A DNA stretch of 64,000 nucleotides from Candidatus Pantoea soli (GCF_007833795.1 NZ_CP032702.1:1550001-1614000), one strand, 5' to 3'. Positions 9,708 to 18,282 are shown, numbered from the stretch's first letter. Program-made: numbers and translations. The notes: a model not told the origin generated them from the sequence alone.

Positions 9708-9721
9708 TTGATTTTTGTCAA
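9708..9721. promoter_or_regulatory. Second FNR-like box
   Basis: TTGATTTTTGTCAA matches the FNR palindrome in all but one position. It is on the fumarate-reductase side of the divergent region, about 125-130 bp before the suggested -10 at 9835, so any action would be from a distance. Confidence 0.5.
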
Positions 9722-9769
9722 AGCATGGTCGAAACTTAGCGGAACGCTTTTGTCATCCGCCGCGGCTAA

Positions 9770-9837
9770 ATACCATTTTTATCTGTGAGGAGTTATATAA
9801 CTAACTACTTAGATTATGTAACTAAAGAAAATGGTAT
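9770..9837. repeat. 10-bp inverted repeat flanking candidate DcuR region
   Basis: ATACCATTTT at 9770-9779 and its exact complement AAAATGGTAT at 9828-9837, separated by 48 bp. The interval contains the phased direct repeats at 9794-9825 and the 12-bp palindrome AGTTATATAACT at 9791-9802. The right arm overlaps the suggested -10 element. Confidence 0.6.
9794..9825 (+). promoter_or_regulatory. Phased direct repeats, candidate DcuR operator
   Basis: TTATATAACTAA (9794-9805) and TTATGTAACTAA (9814-9825) match at 11 of 12 positions and are offset by exactly 20 bp, two helical turns. They lie just upstream of an extended -10, TGGTATATT (9832-9840), in the spot for an activator. The locus encodes DcuR, whose reported sites are AT-rich tandem elements, so DcuR is the natural candidate; this is inference. 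Confidence 0.5.
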
Positions 9838-9934
9838 ATTTAACGCATGAAGTCGGACCACTCAGATAATTTATTTTGTCTCCGAATCGCCAGAGAATTG
9901 AATATTAAATTTCTTAATTCCGGAGTTGCCCATT

Positions 9935-12715
9935 ATGAATACGCTCACCCCGATTCTTAACCCGTTAACCCTTCCCAAAGGCGCGGTCCTTAAAAATCGT
10001 CTGGTCATGGCACCTATGACCACCTGTACCGGCTATTTTGATGGTGGTGTCACCAGCGATCTCGTCGAATACTACCGGGTGCGTGCAGGCAGTATCGGCA
10101 CCGTGATTGTCGAATGCGCCTTTATTGATAACCTCGGCCCGGCGTTTCCGGGGGCCATTGCCATCGACAGCGACAACAAAATCCCCGGTCTGGCAAGAAT
10201 TGCGCACGCCATTAAATCCCAGGGCTCGAAAGCCATTCTGCAGATCTACCACGGTGGTCGCATGGTCGAACCGGCGCTGATTGGCGGCAAAACGCCGGTG
10301 GCACCCAGCGCCATTGCCGCACCGCGTGAAGGTGCCACCACGCCGCGCGCGCTGACCGGCGAAGAGGTGGAGGTGATGATCACCCGCTTTGGCGATGCCG
10401 TTAACCGGGCGATTAAAGCCGGCTTTGACGGCGTGGAAATTCACGGCGCCAATACTTACCTGATTCAGCAGTTCTATTCGCCCAACTCTAACCAGCGCGA
10501 CGACAAATGGGGCGGCAGCCGCGATAACCGCGCGCGTTTTCCGCTGGAGGTGCTGGAGATCACCCACAAAATGGCGGACCGCTTCGCGGCAGCGGACTTC
10601 ATCATTGGTTATCGCTTCTCACCGGAAGAGCTGGAAGTGCCCGGTATCCGCTGGGACGACACGCTCTATCTGCTGGAAAAACTGGCGGCGCGCGGGCTGG
10701 ATTACGTGCACTTTTCCGTCGGGCAGCTGCTGCGTCCGTCGATTGTGGACACGCAGGATCCCACGCCGCTGATCGCTAAATACCTGGCGCAGCGCTCGGC
10801 GCAGCTGGCGAAAGTGCCGGTGATTGGCGTGGGTGGTGTGGTCAATAAAGAGGATGCCGAGCTGGCGCTGGCGTCCGGCTTTGACCTGGTCGCCGTGGGT
10901 AAAGCCTGTATTGCCTATCCGGACTGGGCGGATCGCATCATCAACAATGAACGCCTGGAACTCTATATCGACAGCACCAAACGCGAAGCCCTGACCATCC
11001 CGGAACCGCTGTGGCGCTTCTCGCTGGTGGATGCGATGATCCGCGACGTCAGCGAAAGCCACCGCAAATATAAAGCCGGCGTTTATCAGGCCAAAGTCGA
11101 GGCCGAAGCGCTGAAGCTGAAAATCAACGTGACGCTCGACACCGACCGCATCACCGATATTGCGCTGGTGCCGGATCCTAACCTTGACGTCGATTTCACC
11201 AGTACCTTTGAAAGCCTGCGCGAACGCATTCTGGTTGCCAACAGCCCGCACGTGGACGCCATCACCGGCGCAACCACGCAGAGCGAAGCGCTGAAAAAAG
11301 CGGTTTCCCGTGCGCTGGCAACCTCCAGCAAAGAGTACGTTATTGAAGAGGGCGGCAACCCGAATGCACCGGTCAGCTACGATGTGGTAGTGATCGGTAC
11401 CGGCGGTGCCGGACTGGCGGCAGCCATTCAGGCGCATGATGACGGTGCGCGCGTGGTGATCATTGAGAAGATGCCCACCATCGGCGGTAATACCATTAAA
11501 GCCTCGGTGGGCATGAACGCAGCCGAAACGCGCTATCAGAAACTCAAAGGCATCAGCGACAGCAAAGCGCTGTTCTACGAAGAGACGCTGAAAGGCGGCA
11601 AATTTAAAAACAACCCGGCGCTGCTGCATGAATTTGTGGAGCAGGCACCGGAAGCCATTGAATGGCTGGCCGATAAGCACATTGAACTGAGCGACATTAC
11701 CATTACCGGCGGCATGAGCATTGACCGCACGCACCGGCCGGAAGACCGGTCAGCAGTAGGCGGCTTCCTGATTAGCGGGCTGGTGAAAAACATCAACCAG
11801 CGCGGCATTGAGGTGCTGCTGGAAACCTCAGTATCGGAAATCCTGATGGAGAACGGTGCGGTGACCGGCGTGCGCGTGGTGGATGAGTACAATGAGAGCC
11901 GCATTCTCAACGCCAAAAGCGTGATTGTGGCTACCGGTGGCTTCAGCGCCAACCGGGAGATGGTGGTGAAATACCGGCCGGAACTGGATGGCTTTGTCAC
12001 CACCAACCACAAAGGCGCAACCGGCAGCGGTATCGCTATGCTGCAGAAAATTGGTGCCGATACCGTGGACATGGGCGAAATCCAGATCCACCCGACGGTT
12101 GAACAAACCACCTCGTACCTGATTTCTGAAGCGATGCGCGGTGGCGGTGCCATTCTGGTCAGTCAGGCGGGTCGCCGCTTCTATAACGAAATGGAAACCC
12201 GCGATAAAGTCTCCGCTGAGATTATTGCGCTGCCGGAAAAAAGCGCGTGGATCATCTTCGACGAGCAGGTGCGTAGCAGTAACAAAGCGGCCGATGAGTA
12301 CATTGCCAAAGGCTTTGTGATCAGCGCGCCCACCCCGCATGAGCTGGCAGTGAAACTCAACATGGACCAGGAAACGCTGCACACCACCCTCAGCCGATAC
12401 AATGAGTTCGTGGTGAATCAGAACGATGAGGATTTCGGCCGCAAAACCGCGCTGCGCCATCCGCTGAATCAGGGGCCTTTCTACGCCATTCGCGTGGCGC
12501 CCGGCGTACACCACACCATGGGCGGGGTGACCATCAACACTGACACGGCGGTGCTGGATACGCAGAAACAGGTGATTACCGGTGCCTGGGCAGCCGGTGA
12601 AGTGGTGGGCGGTATCCACGGCGCCAACCGTATTGGCGGTAACGCCGTGGCAGATATCATCATCTTCGGTATCAAAGCCGGTCACAACGCCGCGAAACTG
12701 GCGCTGGGGCGCTAA
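9935..12715 (+). CDS. Three-domain soluble NADH:fumarate reductase (OYE-like + FMN_bind + FAD domains)
   Basis: 926 residues, no signal peptide or membrane segment, so cytoplasmic. Residues ~1-365 form an OYE-like NADH:flavin oxidoreductase (HGANTYLIQQFYSPNSNQRDD from His170). Residues ~375-460 form an FMN_bind domain with the flavinylation motif DAITGAT at 441-447, Thr447 being the expected acceptor of covalent FMN. Residues ~480-926 form a fumarate-reductase FAD domain: GTGGAG at 488-493, GRRFYNE at 746-752, GVHHTMGG at 857-864 and GANRIGGN with Arg899, the residues that bind fumarate in flavocytochrome c reductases. Electrons would run NADH, OYE flavin, covalent FMN, FAD, fumarate. The closest system I know is the cytoplasmic NADH:fumarate oxidoreductase of Klebsiella. 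Related reductases use urocanate or cinnamates, so the acceptor is not proven. ATG 9935 has CGGAG 9 bases upstream; an in-frame TTG at 9926 is less likely. Confidence 0.9.
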   Translation: MNTLTPILNPLTLPKGAVLKNRLVMAPMTTCTGYFDGGVTSDLVEYYRVRAGSIGTVIVECAFIDNLGPAFPGAIAIDSDNKIPGLARIAHAIKSQGSKAILQIYHGGRMVEPALIGGKTPVAPSAIAAPREGATTPRALTGEEVEVMITRFGDAVNRAIKAGFDGVEIHGANTYLIQQFYSPNSNQRDDKWGGSRDNRARFPLEVLEITHKMADRFAAADFIIGYRFSPEELEVPGIRWDDTLYLLEKLAARGLDYVHFSVGQLLRPSIVDTQDPTPLIAKYLAQRSAQLAKVPVIGVGGVVNKEDAELALASGFDLVAVGKACIAYPDWADRIINNERLELYIDSTKREALTIPEPLWRFSLVDAMIRDVSESHRKYKAGVYQAKVEAEALKLKINVTLDTDRITDIALVPDPNLDVDFTSTFESLRERILVANSPHVDAITGATTQSEALKKAVSRALATSSKEYVIEEGGNPNAPVSYDVVVIGTGGAGLAAAIQAHDDGARVVIIEKMPTIGGNTIKASVGMNAAETRYQKLKGISDSKALFYEETLKGGKFKNNPALLHEFVEQAPEAIEWLADKHIELSDITITGGMSIDRTHRPEDRSAVGGFLISGLVKNINQRGIEVLLETSVSEILMENGAVTGVRVVDEYNESRILNAKSVIVATGGFSANREMVVKYRPELDGFVTTNHKGATGSGIAMLQKIGADTVDMGEIQIHPTVEQTTSYLISEAMRGGGAILVSQAGRRFYNEMETRDKVSAEIIALPEKSAWIIFDEQVRSSNKAADEYIAKGFVISAPTPHELAVKLNMDQETLHTTLSRYNEFVVNQNDEDFGRKTALRHPLNQGPFYAIRVAPGVHHTMGGVTINTDTAVLDTQKQVITGAWAAGEVVGGIHGANRIGGNAVADIIIFGIKAGHNAAKLALGR

Positions 12716-12721
12716 ACGGTC

Positions 12722-12751
12722 AGGCTGCCCGCCACGCGCGGGCAGCCTTTT
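12722..12751 (+). terminator. Intercistronic hairpin between the reductase gene and apbE
   Basis: Perfect 11-bp stem AGGCTGCCCGC / GCGGGCAGCCT, loop CACGC, then TTTT, ending just before the AGGAGGAG ribosome site of apbE. It looks like a partial terminator that would let the abundant enzyme be made in excess of its modifying enzyme. Confidence 0.6.
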
Positions 12752-12765
12752 CAGGAGGAGGCTGC

Positions 12766-13728
12766 ATGTCCGACGCAGGGGTTTACAGCTACTCGGCTGT
12801 GCTGATGGGATCGCCCATCCTGCTCAAACTCTTTGACGATAATCCGGTACTGGCGCGCCAGGTTTTCAGCCTGATCAAACAGCAGGAGAACCGCTTTACC
12901 GTTAACCGGGCGGAATCCGAAGTGATGGCCATTAACCATGCTGCGGGCCGGCACCCGGTGGTGGTCAGCGAGGCGGTATTTCAGCTGATTAGCGTCGCAC
13001 ATACCGTGAGTACGCTGCCGGACAGCGCGTTTAATTTTGCTATCGGGCCGGTGGTAAAGCGCTGGAAAATTGGCTTTCAGGGGCGCTCTGTACCGCCCGC
13101 CGCGGAGATTAACGCGCTGTTGCGCCTGACCGATCCGCATCAGGTGATCCTTGATGCGGCGCAGCGCTCGGTGTTTCTGGCGCAGCCCGGCATGGAGATT
13201 GATCTGGGCGCGATTGCCAAAGGCTACATCGCCGATGTGGTGCAGGCATTTCTGCGCCAGCAGGGGGTGAGCCGGGCGCTGATTAACCTTGGCGGCAATG
13301 TGCAGACGTTGGGCACGCCACCGCATGAACCCGGCGGCTGGAGCATTGGCCTGAAAACGCCGTTTGGTGGCGATGAGGCGCTGCTGGGCGTGCTGCAGGT
13401 TGCGGAAAAATCCGTGGTCACATCAGGGATTTATGAACGCTATTTTGAACAGGACGGGCGCTGCTGGCACCACATTTTCGATCCGCGCAGCGGCTATCCG
13501 CTGGATAACGAACTGCTGAGCGTCACGGTGATCGCCGATCGCTCGCTGGACGGCGATATCTATACCACGCTGCTGTACGGGATGGGCGTGGAGCAGGGGC
13601 TGGCGTTTCTGGCAGACCAGCCCGCACTCGACGCCATTTTTGTCACCCGCGATCGGCAGATCGTCTGCCCACCGTCGCACCACTACCGCTTTCAGCTGCA
13701 CGACGCCAGCTGGACGCTGCATCACTGA
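12766..13728 (+). CDS. apbE: FAD:protein FMN transferase ApbE, cytoplasmic form
   Basis: 320 residues. ApbE transfers FMN from FAD to a Thr or Ser of a D-x-x-[ST]-G-A-T motif. Family features: FAIGPVVKRWKIG, MEIDLGAIAKGYIAD, INLGGNVQTLG and HHIFDPRSGYPLD, the last two lining the FAD and metal site. The N-terminus (MSDAGVYSYSAVLMGSPI) has neither a signal peptide nor a lipobox, unlike the exported ApbE that serves NqrBC/RnfDG. That fits a cytoplasmic target: the reductase encoded immediately upstream, which carries DAITGAT. An AGGAGGAG ribosome site precedes the ATG. Its 3' end overlaps the convergent dcuR by 7 bp. Confidence 0.93.
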   Translation: MSDAGVYSYSAVLMGSPILLKLFDDNPVLARQVFSLIKQQENRFTVNRAESEVMAINHAAGRHPVVVSEAVFQLISVAHTVSTLPDSAFNFAIGPVVKRWKIGFQGRSVPPAAEINALLRLTDPHQVILDAAQRSVFLAQPGMEIDLGAIAKGYIADVVQAFLRQQGVSRALINLGGNVQTLGTPPHEPGGWSIGLKTPFGGDEALLGVLQVAEKSVVTSGIYERYFEQDGRCWHHIFDPRSGYPLDNELLSVTVIADRSLDGDIYTTLLYGMGVEQGLAFLADQPALDAIFVTRDRQIVCPPSHHYRFQLHDASWTLHH

Positions 13729-14441
13729 CAGTACTGCTGCAGCAGCGAGTGATACTCCGGCTGCAGGCGGTAGCGATAGACCGGCCGGCCAGTGGCACCG
13801 TAGTGAATGCTGGTGAACAGAATATTGATCTGCGCCAGCCAGATCAGATACTTGCGGCAGGAAACGCGCGAAATATTCACCTCGGCGGCCAGCTCATCGG
13901 TAGAGAACTCCTGTCCTGGATGGGCATCAATCCACTGACACAGCGTGCGCAGCGTCTGCGGCGTCAACCCTTTTGGCAGGCGTTTGTTGTCATGCTGCGT
14001 CGCCGGGCTGCCATGCAGCAGCAGATCCAGATCCGCCTGCTGATAGTGGTGCTGGTTGTCCATCAGCGACTTTTTCTGCCGCCAGCCGGTCAGCGCTTCT
14101 TCAAAACGCGGAAACTGGAAAGGCTTGATCAGGTAATCCACCACGCCATAGTGCAGCGAGGTTTTGATATTTTCGGCGTCCGCCGCGGATGAAATAATGA
14201 TCACCTCTACCGCGCTTTGCGCCTGGCGCAGCTCCGGCAGCAGATCGAGGCCGTTTTCCTGCTGCATATAAATGTCCAGCAGCATCAGGTCGATCGGCGT
14301 GTCGCTGTTGAACAGGAACTCTCGCGCCTGCTGCAGCGTTGACGCTGTGCCGACGCAGTGAAAGCCCGGCACCTGGCCGATAAAGCTGCGGTTCAGCTCG
14401 GCGACCATCGCGTCATCATCGACCACTAACACGTTAATCAT
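13722..14441 (-). CDS. dcuR: Response regulator DcuR (C4-dicarboxylate sensing)
   Basis: 239 residues, the length of E. coli DcuR and very similar throughout (MINVLVVDDDAMVAELNRSF). Receiver domain 1-~120 with acidic pocket D8-D10, phosphoacceptor Asp56 in LLDIYMQ and Lys in DYLIKPFQ; a CitB-type helix-turn-helix (STDELAAEVNISRVSCRKYLIWL) near the C-terminus. Its ATG overlaps the dcuS stop as ATGA, showing translational coupling, with GGAGGA in the end of dcuS as ribosome site; a longer frame starting at 14465 lies inside dcuS and is unlikely. Expected targets are the adjacent reductase and transporter promoters. Confidence 0.95.
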   Translation of the reverse strand: MINVLVVDDDAMVAELNRSFIGQVPGFHCVGTASTLQQAREFLFNSDTPIDLMLLDIYMQQENGLDLLPELRQAQSAVEVIIISSAADAENIKTSLHYGVVDYLIKPFQFPRFEEALTGWRQKKSLMDNQHHYQQADLDLLLHGSPATQHDNKRLPKGLTPQTLRTLCQWIDAHPGQEFSTDELAAEVNISRVSCRKYLIWLAQINILFTSIHYGATGRPVYRYRLQPEYHSLLQQYCQ

Positions 14442-16069
14442 GCGGTTTGGTTTCCTCCATCCCACGGAAGTTGAACTAAAAATTGCGTAAACACACCCGG
14501 CTCGGACTCCACGCTAACGCTGCCGCCCAGGTGCTCTGTCTGCTGCTTCAGCAGGAACAGGCCCACGCCGCGATTCTCCCCTTTGGTGGAGAAGCCTTTA
14601 TCAAAAACGGTGGCGAGATGCTCCGGCAGAATACCGGGGCCATCGTCGCTCACTTCACAGCTCAGCCAGCCATTCTGGTAGTGCAGCATCACGTGAATTT
14701 CGCCTTCGGTCTGCTCATGCATGGCATCCAGCGCGTTCTCAATCAGGTTGCCGAGCACGGTAATCAGGGCGGCCATCTGCTGCTCATTCCCGCTGTCCGG
14801 CAGATAGCTGGCGTCGCTGATGGTCAGGCGGTGACCGCAATCCGAAGCGCGATTGATCTTGCTGAGCAGAAAGCCGGCAATCACCGGCGACTTAATTTTT
14901 TCCAGCAGAAAGCCGATTTCAGTCTGGTAGTTATTGGCGGTCTTGAGAATATAGGTCTCCACCTGAGCATAGTTCTTCATATGCAGCAGGCCGAGAATGA
15001 CGTGCAGCTTGTTCATGAACTCGTGCGAGCGCTCACGCAGTGCATCGACATAGTTTACCATGCCGCTCAGACGCTGCATCAGCTGGCTGATTTCGGTTTT
15101 GTCCCTGAACGTGCAGACCGCACCGATGATGCGTCCCTGGCTGCGCACCGGCACCGTGTTGCTCAGCAGCAGGCGGCCATTGACGTTGAGCTCTTCATCG
15201 CGCCGGGCCCGGCCGCTGGCCAGTACCTCCTGCAGATGATGATTAATCACCGAGGCGTCATAAATACGCTCTGCGCTGACGATGCCGCTGGCAACGTTGT
15301 CGCTCAGCAGCTGACGCGCTGCCTGGTTCACCAGCGTGACGTCGCCCCGATCGTCCATGGCGACCACGCCCTCTTTAACGGAGTTGAGAATCGCCTGACG
15401 CTGCTCAAACAGCGTGGAAATTTCGTACGGCTCAAGGCCAAACAGAATGCGTTTCAGCACGCGCACCAGCACAAAAGTGCCGACCGCGCCCGCCAGCGTG
15501 CCAATCAGAATGGTCCAGAGAATGCTCCAGCGGCTTTGATTGATTTGATCGGTCACGGCATCCAGCGAAATGCCGATCGCCACCACGCCAAGCTGGCGGT
15601 GCTGCGCATCGTAAACCGGCGTGAAGACGCGCAGCGCTTTGGCCAGCGAGCCCTGATTCACGGACACCACTTCGTTGCCGCGCAGCGCTGGTTCAATATC
15701 GGCACCGATAAAATGTTTGCCCACCAGTTCCGGATTGCGGTGCGAGTAGCGGATGCCATCCATGTTGGTGATGCTGATAAACAGCAGGTTGTTGCTCTCT
15801 TCAACGGCCTTGGCAATCGGCTGCAGCTGCGCCTGCTGCGGGGGCAGGGCCAGCGCCTGCTGGATTTCCGGCGATTTCGCCAGCGTGCGCGCCACGGCTA
15901 TCGCTTTATCTTCCAGCTGACCGCGCGTTGACGCCCCGATCTGGAAAAAGTAGAACATGTGCACGCTGAGCAGCACCAGCACGATGACGGCGCTCAGCAT
16001 CAGCGTCACCAGCGTATTGAGCTTCATTGGCCGCCTGCGCACCGGCGTCCCTGGCAGTGGAGAGTTCAT
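14438..16069 (-). CDS. dcuS: Sensor histidine kinase DcuS
   Basis: 543 residues, collinear with E. coli DcuS. One membrane segment at ~20-42, a periplasmic PAS-like sensor ~43-180, a second membrane segment ~182-204, a cytoplasmic PAS ~220-325 and the kinase core. The residues known to bind C4-dicarboxylates in E. coli are all present at the same numbers: Arg107, His110, Phe120 and Arg147. The phosphorylated His is His349 in LRERSHEFMNKLH; ATPase boxes follow (NLIENALDAM, DDGPGI, GVGLFLLKQQ). So it should sense fumarate, succinate, malate or aspartate outside the inner membrane. In E. coli DcuS also needs a transporter partner (DctA or DcuB); here the DASS carrier is the only local candidate, an inference. 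Confidence 0.96.
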   Translation of the reverse strand: MNSPLPGTPVRRRPMKLNTLVTLMLSAVIVLVLLSVHMFYFFQIGASTRGQLEDKAIAVARTLAKSPEIQQALALPPQQAQLQPIAKAVEESNNLLFISITNMDGIRYSHRNPELVGKHFIGADIEPALRGNEVVSVNQGSLAKALRVFTPVYDAQHRQLGVVAIGISLDAVTDQINQSRWSILWTILIGTLAGAVGTFVLVRVLKRILFGLEPYEISTLFEQRQAILNSVKEGVVAMDDRGDVTLVNQAARQLLSDNVASGIVSAERIYDASVINHHLQEVLASGRARRDEELNVNGRLLLSNTVPVRSQGRIIGAVCTFRDKTEISQLMQRLSGMVNYVDALRERSHEFMNKLHVILGLLHMKNYAQVETYILKTANNYQTEIGFLLEKIKSPVIAGFLLSKINRASDCGHRLTISDASYLPDSGNEQQMAALITVLGNLIENALDAMHEQTEGEIHVMLHYQNGWLSCEVSDDGPGILPEHLATVFDKGFSTKGENRGVGLFLLKQQTEHLGGSVSVESEPGVFTQFLVQLPWDGGNQTA

Positions 16070-16131
16070 GATGGTGCTCTGTAAACACGAGAGGGGCTAT
16101 TATGACGGATAATCGAAAGCGGGTCGCGGTA

Positions 16132-16160
16132 AAAACAAAAGGGCCGTCAATGGACGGCCC
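16132..16160 (-). terminator. Terminator of msrA
   Basis: Stem GGGCCGTC / GACGGCCC (16141-16148 with 16153-16160), 4-base loop; read on the minus strand it is followed by TTTTGTTTTT. It lies 39 bp after the msrA stop. Confidence 0.85.
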
Positions 16161-16198
16161 TGGCGTTGCTGCCGTGAAGCAGCTGCGGGAAAGCCCGC

Positions 16199-16738
16199 TT
16201 ATCCGCTCTGTTTGACGCGGCTGGCGAAGCTTTTACGCAGTTTCTGCAGCTTCGGTGGGATCACCGCCAGGCAGTAGCCATTGCGCTGACCGGCACCGTC
16301 CCAGTAATCCTGATGGTAAGCTTCCGCCGGATACCAGGCTTTCAGTGGCTCAATGGTGGTGACGATCGGGTCCTGATGATCTTCCTGCGCGCGGGCAATC
16401 GCGGCAATGGCTTCGGCTTCCTGCTCAGCGTTAGCCGGGAAGATGGCGGAGCGGTACTGCGTACCGACATCATTTCCCTGGCGGTTCAGCTGTGTGGGAT
16501 CGTGAGTGGCGAAGCTGATATCCAGCAGGTCACCGTAGCTGACTTTTTCCGGATCAAAGCCGATGCGGATCGCTTCAGCATGGCCGGTGGCACCGCTGCA
16601 GACCTGTTCGTAGGTCGGGTTCGGGCGTTCACCGCCGGTATAACCACTTTCAACGGACTCCACGCCAATTACATCTTTAAACACTGCTTCGGTGCACCAG
16701 AAACAGCCACCGGCGATCACCGCATATTCGGTTGCCAT
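16199..16738 (-). CDS. msrA: Peptide methionine-(S)-S-oxide reductase MsrA
   Basis: 179 residues. Reduces the S epimer of methionine sulfoxide in oxidised proteins. The catalytic Cys is in the signature GGCFWCTE at residues ~10-17, and the substrate pocket motif YPAEAYHQDYW is seen near 135-145. The protein is short of the N-terminal extension of E. coli MsrA, as in the compact MsrA class. Resolving cysteines are not obvious in the tail (ASRVKQSG); Cys at NGYCLAV may play this part. AGGAG precedes the ATG; the gene has its own terminator. Confidence 0.94.
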   Translation of the reverse strand: MATEYAVIAGGCFWCTEAVFKDVIGVESVESGYTGGERPNPTYEQVCSGATGHAEAIRIGFDPEKVSYGDLLDISFATHDPTQLNRQGNDVGTQYRSAIFPANAEQEAEAIAAIARAQEDHQDPIVTTIEPLKAWYPAEAYHQDYWDGAGQRNGYCLAVIPPKLQKLRKSFASRVKQSG

Positions 16739-16907
16739 TGTATTTACTCCTGTCAGGGCGAAAGCTTAACTGTGAGGGCGCAGCCGGACGAAATCAACCG
16801 TCAGGCAATGAACATTTCTGGCTATCTGGCGGCGTACCCTCTTAACCGGCGCTGGCGGCGCGGCAAACCGGCCGGCGGCAGTGGCCTCCGCTGCCGCACG
16901 GAGGGCA

Positions 16908-18176
16908 TCAGCCTATCCTGACGCGCACCACATCGCTGATGCGCGTGGTGTAAGCGGGCGAGAGCATGTCGCGCTTCATGGCCCAGGGTTTCTGAATGCC
17001 CTGGCCGGCAAACCACAAGGCGCCGCGCTGACGGGCGTTCATCTGATCCATCAGCGCCATCAGCTGTTCACTGTTGCGCCGCAGCGGGTAATCGTCAAAC
17101 AGGTCAGGCTGCGCTATCCCGTCGCTGAAGAAATCGCCCAGCATCACGCCGCCTTTCAGATAGCGTTTGCCCGGCACCCAGATACGATCCAGACACTTCA
17201 GCGTGGCCTGAATGATATCGCGACTGTCGGCGGTGGGTGTCACCAGCGTCTGGCTGGCGGCGTTGGCGTAGTAGGGCTGATGCGGATCGTGCGGGCTGGT
17301 GCGGATAAAGGTGCTGATGTGGCGGCAGTATTGCCGCTCGCTGCGCAGTTTCTCCGCCGCGCGCGCGGCATAGCTGGCAATGGCTTCGCGCATATCCTCA
17401 TAGTGGCTGATGCGATCGCCAAAAGAGCGTGAGCACAGGATATTTTGCCGGTGCGGAATCACCTCTTCAAACGCCAGGCACGGCTCGCCGCGCAGCTCGC
17501 GTACCGTGCGTTCCAGGACCACACCGAAATTTTTGCGGATCAGCGCGGTGGGGGTATCCGCCAGATCCAGCGCCGTTTCAATGCCCATCAGGTTGAGCCG
17601 CGCGGACAGTCGCCGGCCCACGCCCCAGACATCGTCCACTTTCATGCGCTGCATCAGGCCGCGCTGGCGCGCAGGCGCAGAGAGATCCAGCACATTGTGC
17701 GCTTTGGTCCAGCGCTTGGCGGCCCAGTTGGCAAGCTTGGCGAGGGTTTTTGTCGGTGCGATGCCGACACCAACCCGCAGGTGCGTCTCTTTATAGAGGC
17801 GATCGCGAATCGACTGGCCAAACTGCTCCAGCGTCATGCAGCTATCGATGCCGCTGGCATCAACAAAGGCTTCATCGATGGAGTAGACGTCAACGCGCGG
17901 CGCCAGGGTTTCCAGCGTCTCCATCACCCGCGCCGACATATCCGCGTACAGCGCATAGTTGGAAGAGAACACCACCACCTGATGGCGCATCAGTTCTGCG
18001 CGATGCTTAAAGTAGGGCGCGCCCATTTTCAGGCCGAGCTGTTTGGCTTCCCTGCTCAGTGAAATAATGCAGCCGTCGTTGTTCGACAGCACCACAATCG
18101 GCCTGCCGCGCAGGTCCGGGCGAAACACGGTTTCGCAGCTTGCGTAAAAAGCGTTGACATCCACCAGCGCATACAT
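16908..18176 (-). CDS. umuC: DNA polymerase V catalytic subunit UmuC
   Basis: 422 residues, the size of E. coli UmuC. Y-family translesion polymerase: Asp6 in LVDVNAFYASCE and Asp101-Glu102 in VYSIDEAFVD are the metal ligands; GVGIAPTKTLAKLAN and VWGVGRRLSARL follow, and QPDLFDD near 350-357 is a clamp-binding motif. Normally umuC follows umuD in one operon with overlapping ends; here it is alone, with its own SOS box 18 bp before the ATG, and umuD is at 31.9 kb. The polymerase needs two cleaved UmuD subunits, so the two genes must be co-induced by LexA. Confidence 0.95.
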   Translation of the reverse strand: MYALVDVNAFYASCETVFRPDLRGRPIVVLSNNDGCIISLSREAKQLGLKMGAPYFKHRAELMRHQVVVFSSNYALYADMSARVMETLETLAPRVDVYSIDEAFVDASGIDSCMTLEQFGQSIRDRLYKETHLRVGVGIAPTKTLAKLANWAAKRWTKAHNVLDLSAPARQRGLMQRMKVDDVWGVGRRLSARLNLMGIETALDLADTPTALIRKNFGVVLERTVRELRGEPCLAFEEVIPHRQNILCSRSFGDRISHYEDMREAIASYAARAAEKLRSERQYCRHISTFIRTSPHDPHQPYYANAASQTLVTPTADSRDIIQATLKCLDRIWVPGKRYLKGGVMLGDFFSDGIAQPDLFDDYPLRRNSEQLMALMDQMNARQRGALWFAGQGIQKPWAMKRDMLSPAYTTRISDVVRVRIG

Positions 18177-18193
18177 AATGTTCAGCTCATGAA

Positions 18194-18213
18194 TACTGTA
18201 TATAAAAACAGTA
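18194..18213. promoter_or_regulatory. LexA (SOS) box of umuC
   Basis: TACTGTATATAAAAACAGTA has the CTG-N10-CAG core and long AT centre. It is the same 20-mer, read on the other strand, as the box before umuD at 32367-32386, and matches what I recall of the E. coli umuDC box. Confidence 0.95.
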
Positions 18214-18282
18214 TAGCCAGCTGGCTGGCGATAGCGAAGCGGGAATGAAAGTGCAGCGGCTATCTCACTGATAAAAAGGGAA

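Noticed and set aside
10619..11734. 371-codon minus-strand ORF in the fumarate reductase gene
   Set aside because: Shadow frame of a three-domain enzyme with all motifs intact on the plus strand.
14483..15931. 482-codon plus-strand ORF across dcuS
   Set aside because: Antisense of a near-identical DcuS homologue.
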